This document shows, in pieces, positions 24,965-33,061 of a stretch of 64,000 nt of DNA; position 1 is the stretch's first letter, and every line of letters starts with the position of its first letter. Source of the DNA: Brachybacterium sp036311905 (lineage in GTDB: Bacteria > Actinomycetota > Actinomycetes > Actinomycetales > Dermabacteraceae); NCBI RefSeq assembly GCF_036311905.1, contig NZ_JAZDCH010000024.1, forward strand, positions 1 to 64,000. The letters run 5' to 3'. The notes beneath the pieces were generated by a model. It ran no database searches. It worked only from the letters and a program-made list of their open reading frames with translations, and was not told the DNA's origin. Made by a program: the position numbers and the translations under genes.

Positions 24965-25567
24965 TCAGAGGTCCCGGGCGCGCTCGTGGTAGAGCTCGAT
25001 CACCTGGTCGAAGGCGAGCACGGGGTCGATACCGCGGCGCATCGAGATCGCGAAGGCGCTGCGGGTGAGCGCGAAGCTGACCTGCACGACGATGATCGCG
25101 AGCTCCCGGGAGTACTCCTCCTCGAGCGCCTCGTCGAGCACGTCGACGAGGTCGGTCTGCATCGCCTGCAGATTGCCGGTGGAGATCGAGTGCAGGCTCG
25201 GCTCCTGCGCCATGACCCGCTTCTTCAGCTCACGCAGCTCGGGGTCGACGGGGATCCGGGAGATGCCCTCACGGATGACGGCCAGCAGGGCGGCCCGCAC
25301 CGGCAGCGTCTCGAGCTTCTCCCGCAGGGATGCGACGGCTCGCGGCCCCTCGTCCCCGACGACGCCGAGAATCGCGGACTCCTTCGTGGACCAGTGGTTG
25401 AAGAAGGTGCGGGGAGAGACGCCCGCGCGCCGGGCGATCATCTCGGAGGTCACCCCCGAGAGCCCGTCCTCGGCGACCAGCTCGAGGGCCGCCCGGTGCA
25501 TCGCCAGCCGGGTCGCGTGCTTCTTCTGTTCCCGTAGCCCGGCGGGTGCGGTCTCGTTCTCGCTCAC
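24965..25567 (-). CDS. TetR family transcriptional regulator
   Basis: The 200-residue regulator has an N-terminal TetR helix-turn-helix ('MHRAALELVAEDGLSGVTSE', then 'IARRAGVSPRTFFNHWSTKE'). The C-terminal ligand domain is mostly helical. The upstream frame is open for about 60 codons, but the GTG at 25567 gives the natural N-terminus 'MSENETAPAGLREQKKHAT'. It is divergent from the 14-TM exporter, and a 30-bp dyad lies in the shared interval. It therefore probably represses the exporter (and itself) until a drug-like ligand binds. Confidence 0.9.
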   Translation of the reverse strand: MSENETAPAGLREQKKHATRLAMHRAALELVAEDGLSGVTSEMIARRAGVSPRTFFNHWSTKESAILGVVGDEGPRAVASLREKLETLPVRAALLAVIREGISRIPVDPELRELKKRVMAQEPSLHSISTGNLQAMQTDLVDVLDEALEEEYSRELAIIVVQVSFALTRSAFAISMRRGIDPVLAFDQVIELYHERARDL

Positions 25568-25600
25568 GGGGACATCGTAGGTCCGAGAGATCACAGAATC

Positions 25601-25630
25601 TGCACTCGATGCAATAGTGCAGTCAATGCA
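25601..25630. promoter_or_regulatory. 30-bp dyad, probable TetR operator
   Basis: Four TGCA tetramers lie at 25601, 25610, 25618 and 25627, placed symmetrically about the centre between 25615 and 25616. The outer and inner pairs match fully and the arms match at 10 of 15 positions. The dyad lies between the divergent tetR and exporter genes, 34 bases upstream of the tetR start and 107 bases upstream of the exporter start. It is locally AT-rich against the GC-rich background. Confidence 0.65.
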
Positions 25631-25737
25631 ACAACCAGTTAGCATGGCTTCGTCGAGGCACGAGGACGTGCAGCGGCCGCCGACGCACCTCCCGCGCGCG
25701 CCATCCGCATCCGTCCACTCATCTCCCCGAGGTACTC

Positions 25738-27468
25738 GTGAGCACATCTCCCACCGCGACCACGACGCCGGCCGCCTTCACCGGCCTGGACCGCCAGGGC
25801 AAGCTCGTCTTCGTCGGCCTCATGCTCGGCATGTTCGTCGCCTCCCTCTCCCAGACCATCGTCGGCCCCGCGCTGCCGCGGATCGTCGCCGAGCTCGGCG
25901 GCGTGGAGTACTACAGCTGGATCGCGACCGCCGCGATGCTGGTCTCCGCCGTCGCGGTGCCGATCGTCGGCAAGCTCTCCGACCTCTACGGCCGCCGCTG
26001 GTTCTATCTCGGGGGGCTGGCCGTCTTCATGATCGGCTCGATCCTCTCGGGCATGGCGACCGACTTCTGGTTCCTGGTCTTCGCCCGCGCGGTGCAGGGT
26101 CTGGGCATGGGCACCCTGATGCCGCTGAGCCAGACGATCATCGGCGACATCATCCCGCCGCGTCAGCGCGGCAAGTACCAGGGCATCATGGGCGCCGTCT
26201 TCGGCGTGACCTCCGTGGTGGGCCCGCTGATCGGCGGCACGGTCACCGACAACCTGGGCTGGCGCTGGCTGTTCTACCTGACCCTCCCCATCGGCATCGC
26301 CGCCTTCGTGTTCATCCTGCGCTTCCTGCACCTGCCCACCTCTGCGCAGCACGGCAAGGTCGACTACCTCGGCATGATCACCCTGACCCCCGGGCTCGTG
26401 ATCGGACTGCTCGCCACCACCTGGGGCGGCAACAACTACGCCTGGGACTCGGGCGTGATCATCGGGATGTACGCGGTGGCCGCCGCCTTCCTCGTCGCCT
26501 TCGTGATCATCGAGACCCGCGTCGAGGAGCCCCTGCTCCCGATGCACCTCATCACCCGCCCCGTGGTCGCCCTCTCCGTCGCCGCCTCCTTCGCGATCGC
26601 CGTGGCGATGTTCGGCGCGATCATCTACATCCCCGTCTACGCGCAGGGCGTCATGGGCGTCTCGGCCACCAACTCCGGCGCGATCCTCATCCCGCTGTCG
26701 GTGGCGATGATCCTCACCTCGATCCTGGTGGGTCTGCTCATCACCCGCTTCGGCACCTACAAGATCTTCCTGGTCCTCGGCGGAGCTGTGCTGGTGGGCG
26801 GCTACCTGCTGCTGGCCGACATCCAGTACGGCGACTCCCCCTGGCATCTCACCCTCGCCATGGTCGTGATCGGCCTGGGCCTGGGCCTGTCGATGCAGGT
26901 GTACACACTGGTGGTGCAGAACGCGGTGCCACAGAAGGAGCTCGGCATCGCCACCGCCTCGATCCAGTTCTTCCGCAACATCGGATCGACCATCGGCACC
27001 GCCGTGCTCGGCACCGTGATGGCTTCCCGGATGGGCCCGGCCATCGAGGAGCAGCTCAGCAGCCTGCCGCCGGAGCAGCTCGCTGCCCTGCAGCAGTCCG
27101 GCGGCAGGGCGGACGCCTCCTCGCTCGAGGCTTCCGTGCTGGATCCCGCGGCGCTCGCGCAGCTGCCGGAGTTCCTCGTGGAGCCGATCCGCGCGGGCAT
27201 GGGCGACGCGATGCACGGCGTCTTCCTCACCGCAGTGCCCTTCGTGGTCCTCGCGCTGTTGCTCTCGCTGTTCGTCAAGCAGGTCCCGCTGCGCGACACC
27301 CTGCACGACGCACCCTCAGGGAGGGATGCCGAGACGGAGCACGAGCTCCTCGACACCACCACGGGCGCCCTGGCCGAGGTGGGGGCGAGCGAGTCCGTCA
27401 CCACCACGGGCGAGATCCGCGTGGTCGACCCCGCGACCGCGCAGCAGGGCGATCCCGCGCGACGCTGA
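25738..27468 (+). CDS. MFS multidrug exporter, DHA2 (14-TM) family
   Basis: The 576-residue major facilitator has 14 hydrophobic segments across about residues 20-520. It shows motif A 'GKLSDLYGRRWFY' between TM2 and TM3 and motif C-like 'GVTSVVGPLIGGTVTDNLGW' around TM5. A long extracytoplasmic or cytoplasmic loop before the last helix contains 'SSLPPEQLAALQQSGG'. The C-terminal tail of about 60 residues is polar. By family it exports drugs by proton antiport; substrate unknown. GTG at 25738 follows CCGAGG. It is probably repressed by the divergent TetR through the 25601-25630 dyad. Confidence 0.93.
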   Translation: MSTSPTATTTPAAFTGLDRQGKLVFVGLMLGMFVASLSQTIVGPALPRIVAELGGVEYYSWIATAAMLVSAVAVPIVGKLSDLYGRRWFYLGGLAVFMIGSILSGMATDFWFLVFARAVQGLGMGTLMPLSQTIIGDIIPPRQRGKYQGIMGAVFGVTSVVGPLIGGTVTDNLGWRWLFYLTLPIGIAAFVFILRFLHLPTSAQHGKVDYLGMITLTPGLVIGLLATTWGGNNYAWDSGVIIGMYAVAAAFLVAFVIIETRVEEPLLPMHLITRPVVALSVAASFAIAVAMFGAIIYIPVYAQGVMGVSATNSGAILIPLSVAMILTSILVGLLITRFGTYKIFLVLGGAVLVGGYLLLADIQYGDSPWHLTLAMVVIGLGLGLSMQVYTLVVQNAVPQKELGIATASIQFFRNIGSTIGTAVLGTVMASRMGPAIEEQLSSLPPEQLAALQQSGGRADASSLEASVLDPAALAQLPEFLVEPIRAGMGDAMHGVFLTAVPFVVLALLLSLFVKQVPLRDTLHDAPSGRDAETEHELLDTTTGALAEVGASESVTTTGEIRVVDPATAQQGDPARR

Positions 27469-27492
27469 TCACCGCCTGCTCGGCCTCATCCT

Positions 27493-27534
27493 CGAGACCA
27501 CCGCTCCTCCCATCCCGGAGGGTCGGTGGTCTCG
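27493..27534 (+). terminator. Hairpin after the exporter gene
   Basis: CGAGACCACCG (27493-27503) pairs with CGGTGGTCTCG (27524-27534), an 11-bp stem over a 20-base loop that itself contains a short CTCC/GGAG pair. TCGTTCTCGG follows. It sits 24 bases after the exporter stop and before the next gene. Confidence 0.75.
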
Positions 27535-27640
27535 TCGTTCTCGGCCCCGGAGCATGCGCGGGACACGCGACGCGTCCGTGGGTCCGCGCGGCGTGGTCGC
27601 GGGCCGAAGTCCGGACAGGCCTCCATGACACGATGGACGG

Positions 27641-28738
27641 ATGCTGCTCGTGGATCACTTCCCGCCCATCCTGCCCGCCACCCTCGCGGACCGGCTCGCC
27701 ACGCGCCTGCCGCTCGCGGCCGACGTCGCCCCGGTGACCGCACTGCTCACCGCCGCGCTGCGCCGCCACGACCCCGAGGCCGCGGCCGACGAGACCGCGC
27801 TGCGCTCCCGCATGGTGGGGCTGAAGTCCTGGTCCCGCCGCCAGGTGGTCGTCGTGCCCGTCGGCGCCGACGGCTCCCCCTCCCTCGACCAGCCGCCGCT
27901 CGCCTGGATCGCACTCGAGGACCGCGCGAGCGGGCGCACCAACGTTCAATTCGTGATCGCCGCCGACGCTCCCGAGCGGGAGGCCCTCGCCGCCTCGCTG
28001 CTGGACTGGGCGGTCGAGGTCGGCGGCTCCTTCGCCCGTGCCCGCGGCGTGGAGGCCACCAAGCTCACCACCGACGCGAACGAGCTCGACACCGACCGTG
28101 CACAGCTCCTCGCCGCGGCCGGCTACGAGATGGTGCGCTCCTGGCTGCACATGCGCCGCCCCGTCGCCCCCGAGGAGGCGACCTCGCTACCCGCCCCGCG
28201 CGAGGGCACGCGGGTGCGGCGCGTGCATCGGCACGACTCGGGACTGCCCGTCGCGCAGGACGTCCGCACTGTGCACCGGATGCTCGAGAAGTCCTTCGCC
28301 GACCATTTCAACTCCTACCGCGAGTCCTTCGCCGAGTTCGTCCAGCGCCTCATCGAGGCCCCGGACGAGGCGGACTGGGACCACTGGTGGATCGCGGAGA
28401 TCGAACGGGAGGGGCGCTGGCTGCCCGCTGGCGGCCTCGTCGCCGCCCCGATGAAGGCCACCCCGACCCGCGGCGCGGGCACGTACCTGGAGTACCTGGG
28501 CGTGCACCGCAGCGCCCGCGGCCACGGGATCGCGAAGTCGCTTCTGCGCGCCGCGATCCGCGATGCCGCCGAGCGCGGACGCGTGTTCGTGGACCTCGAG
28601 GTCGACGACGACTCCCCCACCGGCGCCGACGGGATCTACGCCTCGATGGGTTGGGAGACCTTCGAGCGCACCCGCTCCTGGCACGCCGTCGCCCCCGCGC
28701 ATCCCTCGCGGCTGCTCGAGCCGCCATCGGCGATGTAA
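27641..28738 (+). CDS. GNAT family N-acetyltransferase (two-domain)
   Basis: The 365-residue protein has two GNAT-like lobes, as in mycothiol-synthase-type enzymes. The N-terminal lobe (about 1-180) has 'GAREEGEST' style loops replaced and looks degenerate. The C-terminal lobe carries the acetyl-CoA motif 'YLGVHRSARGHGIAKSLL' near residue 290 and ends 'ASMGWETFERTRSW'. Substrate is unknown; a small-molecule amine is likely. The last 94 bases (28645-28738) have a diverged copy downstream at 29134-29224. It is separated from the exporter by a terminator, so it has its own promoter. Confidence 0.85.
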   Translation: MLLVDHFPPILPATLADRLATRLPLAADVAPVTALLTAALRRHDPEAAADETALRSRMVGLKSWSRRQVVVVPVGADGSPSLDQPPLAWIALEDRASGRTNVQFVIAADAPEREALAASLLDWAVEVGGSFARARGVEATKLTTDANELDTDRAQLLAAAGYEMVRSWLHMRRPVAPEEATSLPAPREGTRVRRVHRHDSGLPVAQDVRTVHRMLEKSFADHFNSYRESFAEFVQRLIEAPDEADWDHWWIAEIEREGRWLPAGGLVAAPMKATPTRGAGTYLEYLGVHRSARGHGIAKSLLRAAIRDAAERGRVFVDLEVDDDSPTGADGIYASMGWETFERTRSWHAVAPAHPSRLLEPPSAM

Positions 28739-28756
28739 GACCACTTCCGCCCATCA

Positions 28757-28797
28757 ACTGAGCGTGAACATACGCCAGACGTATACTGGAGCTCAGT
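28757..28797. promoter_or_regulatory. 41-bp dyad over a TATACT -10 element
   Basis: ACTGAG (28757-28762) pairs with CTCAGT (28792-28797), and ATACG (28770-28774) with CGTAT (28780-28784). Both pairs share the same centre at 28777. The right arm overlaps TATACT (28782-28787), a good -10 hexamer. A bound dimer here would block the promoter of the decayed regulator at 28811, a layout typical of autorepressed regulator or antitoxin genes. Confidence 0.6.
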
Positions 28798-28810
28798 AAA
28801 GGGAGTCGTC

Positions 28811-29224
28811 GTGAAAGATCTTGAGCTCGTGAGGACGATCGCGAGAGCTCCCCTGCGCACGATGCGGTTCCGGGACCCGCAGGCTCACGGCACGAACACG
28901 TGGCGCCAGCTGGACTCGCTCGTCGCCAGCGGCGCCCTCCTCCGCCTGTCCACCGCGACCTGGAACGCCTCGACGCCGTGCTCGAGAACACCGAGCTCGG
29001 CCGAGCACTGGTCACAACATCGAAGCAGACGCATGTCGACCTCCTGCTGCGCCCCGGCCAGGGTGACGCTCTCGAGGTCGCACGGCTCGCGGCCGACCAG
29101 CTCCTCCCTCAGCTGGATCGCGAGAGCCACGACGATGGGCCGGGAGACCTTCGAACGGACCCGCTCTCGGCACGCCGTTGCTCTGTCCCACCCCACGCGG
29201 CTGCCCGAGCCGCCGATGGCCTGA
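28811..29224 (+). pseudogene. Decayed HTH regulator/antitoxin with GNAT 3' end copy
   Basis: After AAGGGAG and GTG at 28811 the frame reads 'MKDLELVRTIARAPLRTMRF' and then a winged-helix-like stretch with 'NTWRQLDSLVASGALLRLST'. This resembles the N-terminal domain of AbiEi-type antitoxins, though I cannot be sure. After residue 50 the frame becomes Ser/Thr-rich noise, while a good frame continues at +1 relative position: 'LDAVLENTELGRALVTTSKQ' then 'HVDLLLRPGQGDALEVARLA'. At about 29134 the original frame picks up a copy of the GNAT C-terminus ('MGRETFERTRSRHAVALSHP'). At least one frameshift and a fusion break the gene. The operator-promoter upstream is intact. Confidence 0.6.
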
Positions 29225-29235
29225 GCGCCCCCGTC

Positions 29236-29538
29236 ATGGCTCCCCAGGTGGTGTGCCTGTGCGGCTCGCTGAGGCTCGCCGCGCTGTTCCGCGCGGAGAG
29301 GCGTCGTCTGACGGCCCAGGGCGTGATCGTCCTGGGTCCGGAGGAAACGGAGCATGAGCTGACCGCCGAGCATCGCGCGATGCTCGGAGAGCTGCACCTG
29401 CGCAGGATCGATCTCGCAGACGAGGTGCGGATCATCAGCGTCGACGGATGCCTCGGAGAGGCGACGCGTCGGGAGATCGACTACGCGAGGTCCCGCGGAA
29501 AGGTCCTCAGCGCCGTCGAGCCCGATCTGCTCCGCTGA
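29236..29538 (+). CDS. Nucleoside 2-deoxyribosyltransferase-like (YtoQ-type) protein
   Basis: The 100-residue protein has a Rossmann-like nucleotide-binding pattern: 'VVCLCGSLRLAALFRAERRR' at the start, 'GVIVLGPEETEHELT', 'HLRRIDLADEVRIISVDGCL' and 'GEATRREIDYARSRGKVL'. Short proteins with the same order are annotated as nucleoside 2-deoxyribosyltransferase-like, but no activity is proved. The ATG at 29236 is chosen although the frame is open upstream through the decayed gene. Its last 32 bases overlap the convergent gene at 29507. Confidence 0.75.
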   Translation: MAPQVVCLCGSLRLAALFRAERRRLTAQGVIVLGPEETEHELTAEHRAMLGELHLRRIDLADEVRIISVDGCLGEATRREIDYARSRGKVLSAVEPDLLR

Positions 29539-29959
29539 CCTCGGCCGTCCGCGCGTCGGGGACGGGCAGCGGCCAGTGCTCCTCGTGCGTGAGCGGGACG
29601 GCGACGACCTGGACCTCGTCCTCGTAGACGATCCGACCCGGCTTCTCGGTCCGAAGCTCGACCCAGGGGATCTCGTAACGGTCCAGCAGCGCTACGTATC
29701 CGCTCGTCATGTCCAGGAGCTCGCGGGCCTCCGCCCTGAACCAGGAGCGCGCGCCCGGGTTCGTCGTCGGGCTGTAGCAGTCCCGGATCTCGCTGCTCGG
29801 ATCCGTGTAGGCGAGCTCGGCGCGCGCGTTCTGTTGGCGCAGCCATTCCTCGTCCGCAGCGGACAGCAGGCCCGCTCGGCGGAGGCCGTTGGTCATCGCG
29901 AAAACGCCGGGAAACCTGCCCCGCCCATTCGGGACCGCGCTCTGGAATCGATGGAACAC
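29507..29959 (-). CDS. Unknown soluble protein
   Basis: The 150-residue protein begins 'MFHRFQSAVPNGRGRFPGVF' with helical 'AADEEWLRQQNARAELAY', then 'SPTTNPGARSWFRAEAREL' and ends with 'PGRIVYEDEVQVVAVPLTHE' before a charged tail. This end block resembles an actinobacterial unknown family. I assign no function. It has the normal GC-rich codon pattern, unlike the decayed gene beside it, and overlaps the convergent YtoQ-like gene by 32 bases. Confidence 0.65.
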   Translation of the reverse strand: MFHRFQSAVPNGRGRFPGVFAMTNGLRRAGLLSAADEEWLRQQNARAELAYTDPSSEIRDCYSPTTNPGARSWFRAEARELLDMTSGYVALLDRYEIPWVELRTEKPGRIVYEDEVQVVAVPLTHEEHWPLPVPDARTAEVSGADRARRR

Positions 29960-30003
29960 CTCTCCAGCCTACTCACGGGGGCATGATGGCGCATACGAAC
30001 GAG

Positions 30004-30046
30004 CCGGGGCCCGAGCCTGCGCGCGATGCGGCGGCCCGGGCCCCGG
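30004..30046 (-). terminator. Hairpin after guaA
   Basis: CCGGGGCCCG (30004-30013) pairs fully with CGGGCCCCGG (30037-30046) over a 23-base loop, 36 bases beyond the guaA stop. No U tract is visible. It is the likely stop for the SURF1-DUF3817-guaA transcript. Confidence 0.65.
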
Positions 30047-30081
30047 TTAGTCCTCGGAGTGCGCGGCTCAGACCGCCGCGC

Positions 30082-31683
30082 TCACTCCCACTCGATGGTC
30101 CCCGGGGGCTTCGAGGTGATGTCGAGGGTGACGCGGTTGATCTCGCGGACCTCGTTGGTGATGCGGGTCGAGATGCGCGAGAGCACCTCGTAGGGCACCT
30201 TGGCCCAGTCGGCGGTCATCGCGTCGTCGCTCGTGACCGGGCGCAGCACGACCGGGTGGCCGTAGGTGCGGCCGTCGCCCTGCACGCCCACGGAGCGGAC
30301 GTCGGCCAGGAGCACGACGGGGCACTGCCAGATGCTGCGGTCCAGGCCGGCGGCGGTCAGCTCGGCGCGGGCGATCGCGTCGGCCGTGCGGAGGATGTCC
30401 AGGCGCTCCTTGGTGACCTCGCCGATGATGCGGATGCCGAGGCCGGGGCCCGGGAAGGGCTGGCGCCAGACGATCTCGTCGGGAAGGCCCAGCTCGGAGC
30501 CGACGGCGCGGACCTCGTCCTTGAACAGGGCGCGCAGCGGCTCGACGAGCTCGAAGGAGAGGTCCTCGGGCAGGCCGCCCACGTTGTGGTGGCTCTTGAT
30601 GTTCGCCGCCCCCTCGCCGCCGCCGGACTCGACGACGTCGGGATAGAGGGTGCCCTGCACCAGGAATGCCTTGGCCTCGACATGCGCCGAGTCACCCTCC
30701 CCCTCCACGACGCCCTGCTCACGGAGGATGTCCGCCTGGGCGCCCTCGAAGGAGCGGATGAACTCGCGGCCGATGATCTTGCGCTTCTCCTCGGGGTCGG
30801 TGACCCCGGCGAGCGCGGCGAGGAACTGCTCCTCGGCGTCGACCATGACGAGCCGTGCCCCGCCGGTGGACTCGCCGAAGGCCTTCTCGATCTGCGCGGA
30901 CTCGTCCTGGCGCATGAGGCCGTGGTTCACGTACACGCAGGTGAGGCGGTCTCCGATGGCGCGCTGCACAAGCGCGGCGGCCACGGCGGAGTCGACGCCG
31001 CCGGAGAGGCCGCAGATCGCGGTGCCCTCGCCCACCTGGGCGCGGATCCGCTCGACCTGCTCCTCGATGACGTTGCCGGTGGTCCAGGTGGGCTCGATGC
31101 CCGCGCCGCGATGCAGGAAGTTCTCGAGCACCTCCTGGCCGCGGTCGCTGTGGCCCACCTCGGGGTGCCACTGGACGCCGTAGAGGCGCCGCTCGGTGTC
31201 CTCGAAGGCGGCGACGGGCGCGCCCGCGGAGGTGGCGACCACGCGGAAGCCCGACGGTGCGGCGGTCACGGAGTCGCCGTGGCTCATCCACACGTTCTGG
31301 TCGAGGTCCTGGGCGCGCAGCAGCTGCGAGTTGGCGTCGATCTCCTCGAGCCGGGTCGCGCCGTACTCGCGCACGCCCGTCGGGGCGACGGTGCCGTCGA
31401 GGGCGGCGGCCATCGACTGGAAGCCGTAGCAGAGGCCGAGCACGGGCACGCCGGCCTCGAGCAGGGCCGGGTCGAGGCGCGGAGCGCCCTCCTCGTACAC
31501 GGAGGAGGGGCCGCCGGAGAGGATGATCGCGCGGGGCTGTTTCGCGAGGACGTCCGCGACGCTCATGCTGTGCGGGACGACCTCGGAGTAGACGCGGGCC
31601 TCGCGCACGCGACGGGCGATGAGCTGGGCGTACTGGGCGCCGAAGTCGACGACGAGGACGGGGCGCTGGTCGGTGTCGGTCAC
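30082..31683 (-). CDS. guaA: GMP synthase (glutamine-hydrolysing)
   Basis: GuaA converts XMP to GMP with glutamine and ATP. The 533 residues have a class I glutaminase domain ('LVVDFGAQYAQLIARRV' start, nucleophile Cys in 'GLCYGFQSMA', His in 'VQWHPEVGHS') then the PP-loop ATP pyrophosphatase 'LSGGVDSAVAAAL' near residue 230, and the C-terminal dimerisation domain with 'FPGPGLGIRIIG'. All catalytic residues seen are intact. It follows DUF3817 after 18 bases on the same strand, with SURF1 before that. Confidence 0.98.
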   Translation of the reverse strand: MTDTDQRPVLVVDFGAQYAQLIARRVREARVYSEVVPHSMSVADVLAKQPRAIILSGGPSSVYEEGAPRLDPALLEAGVPVLGLCYGFQSMAAALDGTVAPTGVREYGATRLEEIDANSQLLRAQDLDQNVWMSHGDSVTAAPSGFRVVATSAGAPVAAFEDTERRLYGVQWHPEVGHSDRGQEVLENFLHRGAGIEPTWTTGNVIEEQVERIRAQVGEGTAICGLSGGVDSAVAAALVQRAIGDRLTCVYVNHGLMRQDESAQIEKAFGESTGGARLVMVDAEEQFLAALAGVTDPEEKRKIIGREFIRSFEGAQADILREQGVVEGEGDSAHVEAKAFLVQGTLYPDVVESGGGEGAANIKSHHNVGGLPEDLSFELVEPLRALFKDEVRAVGSELGLPDEIVWRQPFPGPGLGIRIIGEVTKERLDILRTADAIARAELTAAGLDRSIWQCPVVLLADVRSVGVQGDGRTYGHPVVLRPVTSDDAMTADWAKVPYEVLSRISTRITNEVREINRVTLDITSKPPGTIEWE

Positions 31684-31701
31684 CCGGATGAGTCTACGTG
31701 C

Positions 31702-32100
31702 TCAGGCGTCCTGGTCCTGCAGGGTGGGACGCCGGGCGAGATCGCGCTCGACGGCCTGGTGCGTCCAGCGCTCGCCGAAGAAGGAGAGCACCGGCACGAC
31801 GCCGAAGAGCATCAGCAGCAGCATGCGCGGCAGGCTCCAGCGCATCTTCATCCACAGGTCGAAGCCGAGGATCACGTAGATCATGTAGATCAGCCCGTGG
31901 ATCGGGGACCAGATCGAGGAGATGTGCTCCCAGGTCGGGGAGGTCGAGGTGAACCAGGCGTCGCCGCCGAAGACCAGGTAGCGCATGGTCATGATGCCCA
32001 CGAGCACCAGCAGCGCGATGCCCTCCACGATCGAGGCCACGCGGAAGCGGGCGAAGGAGGTGCGGGCGGCGGTGGCGTCGAGGGGGCGGGGGGTGGGCAC
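31702..32100 (-). CDS. DUF3817 membrane protein
   Basis: The 132-residue protein has about three hydrophobic helices and DUF3817 features: 'FRVASIVEGIALLVLVGIM', 'WSPIHGLIYMIYVILGFDLW' and 'MLLLMLFGVVPVLSFFGER'. DUF3817 proteins lie in the cytoplasmic membrane and have no proven role. It starts 3 bases after the SURF1 stop, so the two probably share a transcript and possibly a place in cytochrome-oxidase biology, though this is a neighbour-based guess. Confidence 0.9.
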   Translation of the reverse strand: MPTPRPLDATAARTSFARFRVASIVEGIALLVLVGIMTMRYLVFGGDAWFTSTSPTWEHISSIWSPIHGLIYMIYVILGFDLWMKMRWSLPRMLLLMLFGVVPVLSFFGERWTHQAVERDLARRPTLQDQDA

Positions 32101-32103
32101 GGG

Positions 32104-32919
32104 TCACACGTCCTTGGTCGGGGTCTGGATCGGGGCGGGGGTCGTGGCCGCGAGCCGCTCCTCGAGCGCCTCCCGCTGCGCGGCGAGCTCGTCGAGGTAC
32201 GCCTGGCGCACGGAGCGCCACCACAGGTAGAGGAAGAAGGCGCCGAAGAGCACCCACTGCGCGGAGTAGCCGATGTTCTGCCAGTCCAGTCCGCGGGTGA
32301 AGGCGGAGCCGCCCTCGGGCATCGGGCGGAGGCCCTCGGCGGTGTCGGTCTGGGCGACGTACCCGGCGTACATCGGGGCACCCCACTCGTTGACCAGCAG
32401 CGGAGTGGCGATCTCGGCGGCGACGCCGTCCGTCACTCCGCCGGTCGCGGACTCGCTCGCCTCGAGCCGCCCGGTCACCTCGACCTCCCCTGCGGGGGCG
32501 GCGGGCGCGAGCGCGGGGTCGATCTCCCCGTCGGCCCCAGTGACCTCGGCGGCCGGCACCCAACCGCGCGCGACGGGGAGCCGCGCCGTCGTGCCGTCGG
32601 CCGTGACGACCTCGAGGGCGGACACGACGATCACGGCCTCGGTGTCGTCGATCAGCCGGCCAGGCACGAGCACCTGCTCGCCGGGGAGGAACTCGCCGCG
32701 GGCGGTGACGATGTCGCCGACGATCTGGTTGGTCACCGCATCGCCCACCGCGAGGACCTGCTGGATCTCGCCGAGCTGCTGGGGGCCGTCCACCCGATCG
32801 GAGAGCGCGCGATGCGCCCGGTCCCACTGCCAGGTGGCGAGCAGCCCGCACACCACGGTCGCCGCGACCATCAGGGCGAGCAGCCCGAGGAAGCGGGGAC
32901 GGAGGGCGGTGAGGAGCAT
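32104..32919 (-). CDS. SURF1 family cytochrome oxidase biogenesis protein
   Basis: SURF1/Shy1 family members help assemble heme A into aa3 cytochrome c oxidase. The 271 residues have an N-terminal membrane helix (about 8-28, 'LGLLALMVAATVVCGLLATW'), the conserved 'WQWDRAHRA' just after it, a long extracytoplasmic domain with 'PVARGWVPAA', and a second helix near the C-terminus ('NIGYSAQWVLFGAFFLYLWW'). Actinobacterial members are common beside DUF3817. The ATG at 32919 is chosen; the open frame upstream runs into the pta promoter region. Confidence 0.9.
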   Translation of the reverse strand: MLLTALRPRFLGLLALMVAATVVCGLLATWQWDRAHRALSDRVDGPQQLGEIQQVLAVGDAVTNQIVGDIVTARGEFLPGEQVLVPGRLIDDTEAVIVVSALEVVTADGTTARLPVARGWVPAAEVTGADGEIDPALAPAAPAGEVEVTGRLEASESATGGVTDGVAAEIATPLLVNEWGAPMYAGYVAQTDTAEGLRPMPEGGSAFTRGLDWQNIGYSAQWVLFGAFFLYLWWRSVRQAYLDELAAQREALEERLAATTPAPIQTPTKDV

Positions 32920-33048
32920 GCGCCCATCGTAGGAGCGCGCCCTGTGAGGCGCGGCGACCGGGGTGCGGGTCCTCACACCTGCCACGACAGATCCGGGGGG
33001 ACGCCGCTCGGGGGGACCTCGGGCCTCCCCCTCCCGCTCCCGCCGCCG

Positions 33049-33054
33049 TAGGCT
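33049..33054 (+). promoter_or_regulatory. -10 hexamer TAGGCT before pta
   Basis: TAGGCT ends 7 bases before the pta GTG at 33062. GGAGGG also lies next to the GTG (1 base away), too close to serve as a ribosome site. A leaderless transcript is likely. Confidence 0.4.
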
Positions 33055-33061
33055 GGAGGGC

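Noticed and set aside
28900..29538. A single intact gene from 28900 to 29538
   Set aside because: The first 110 codons read through the decayed regulator and the GNAT copy in the wrong frame; the sensible protein begins at 29236.
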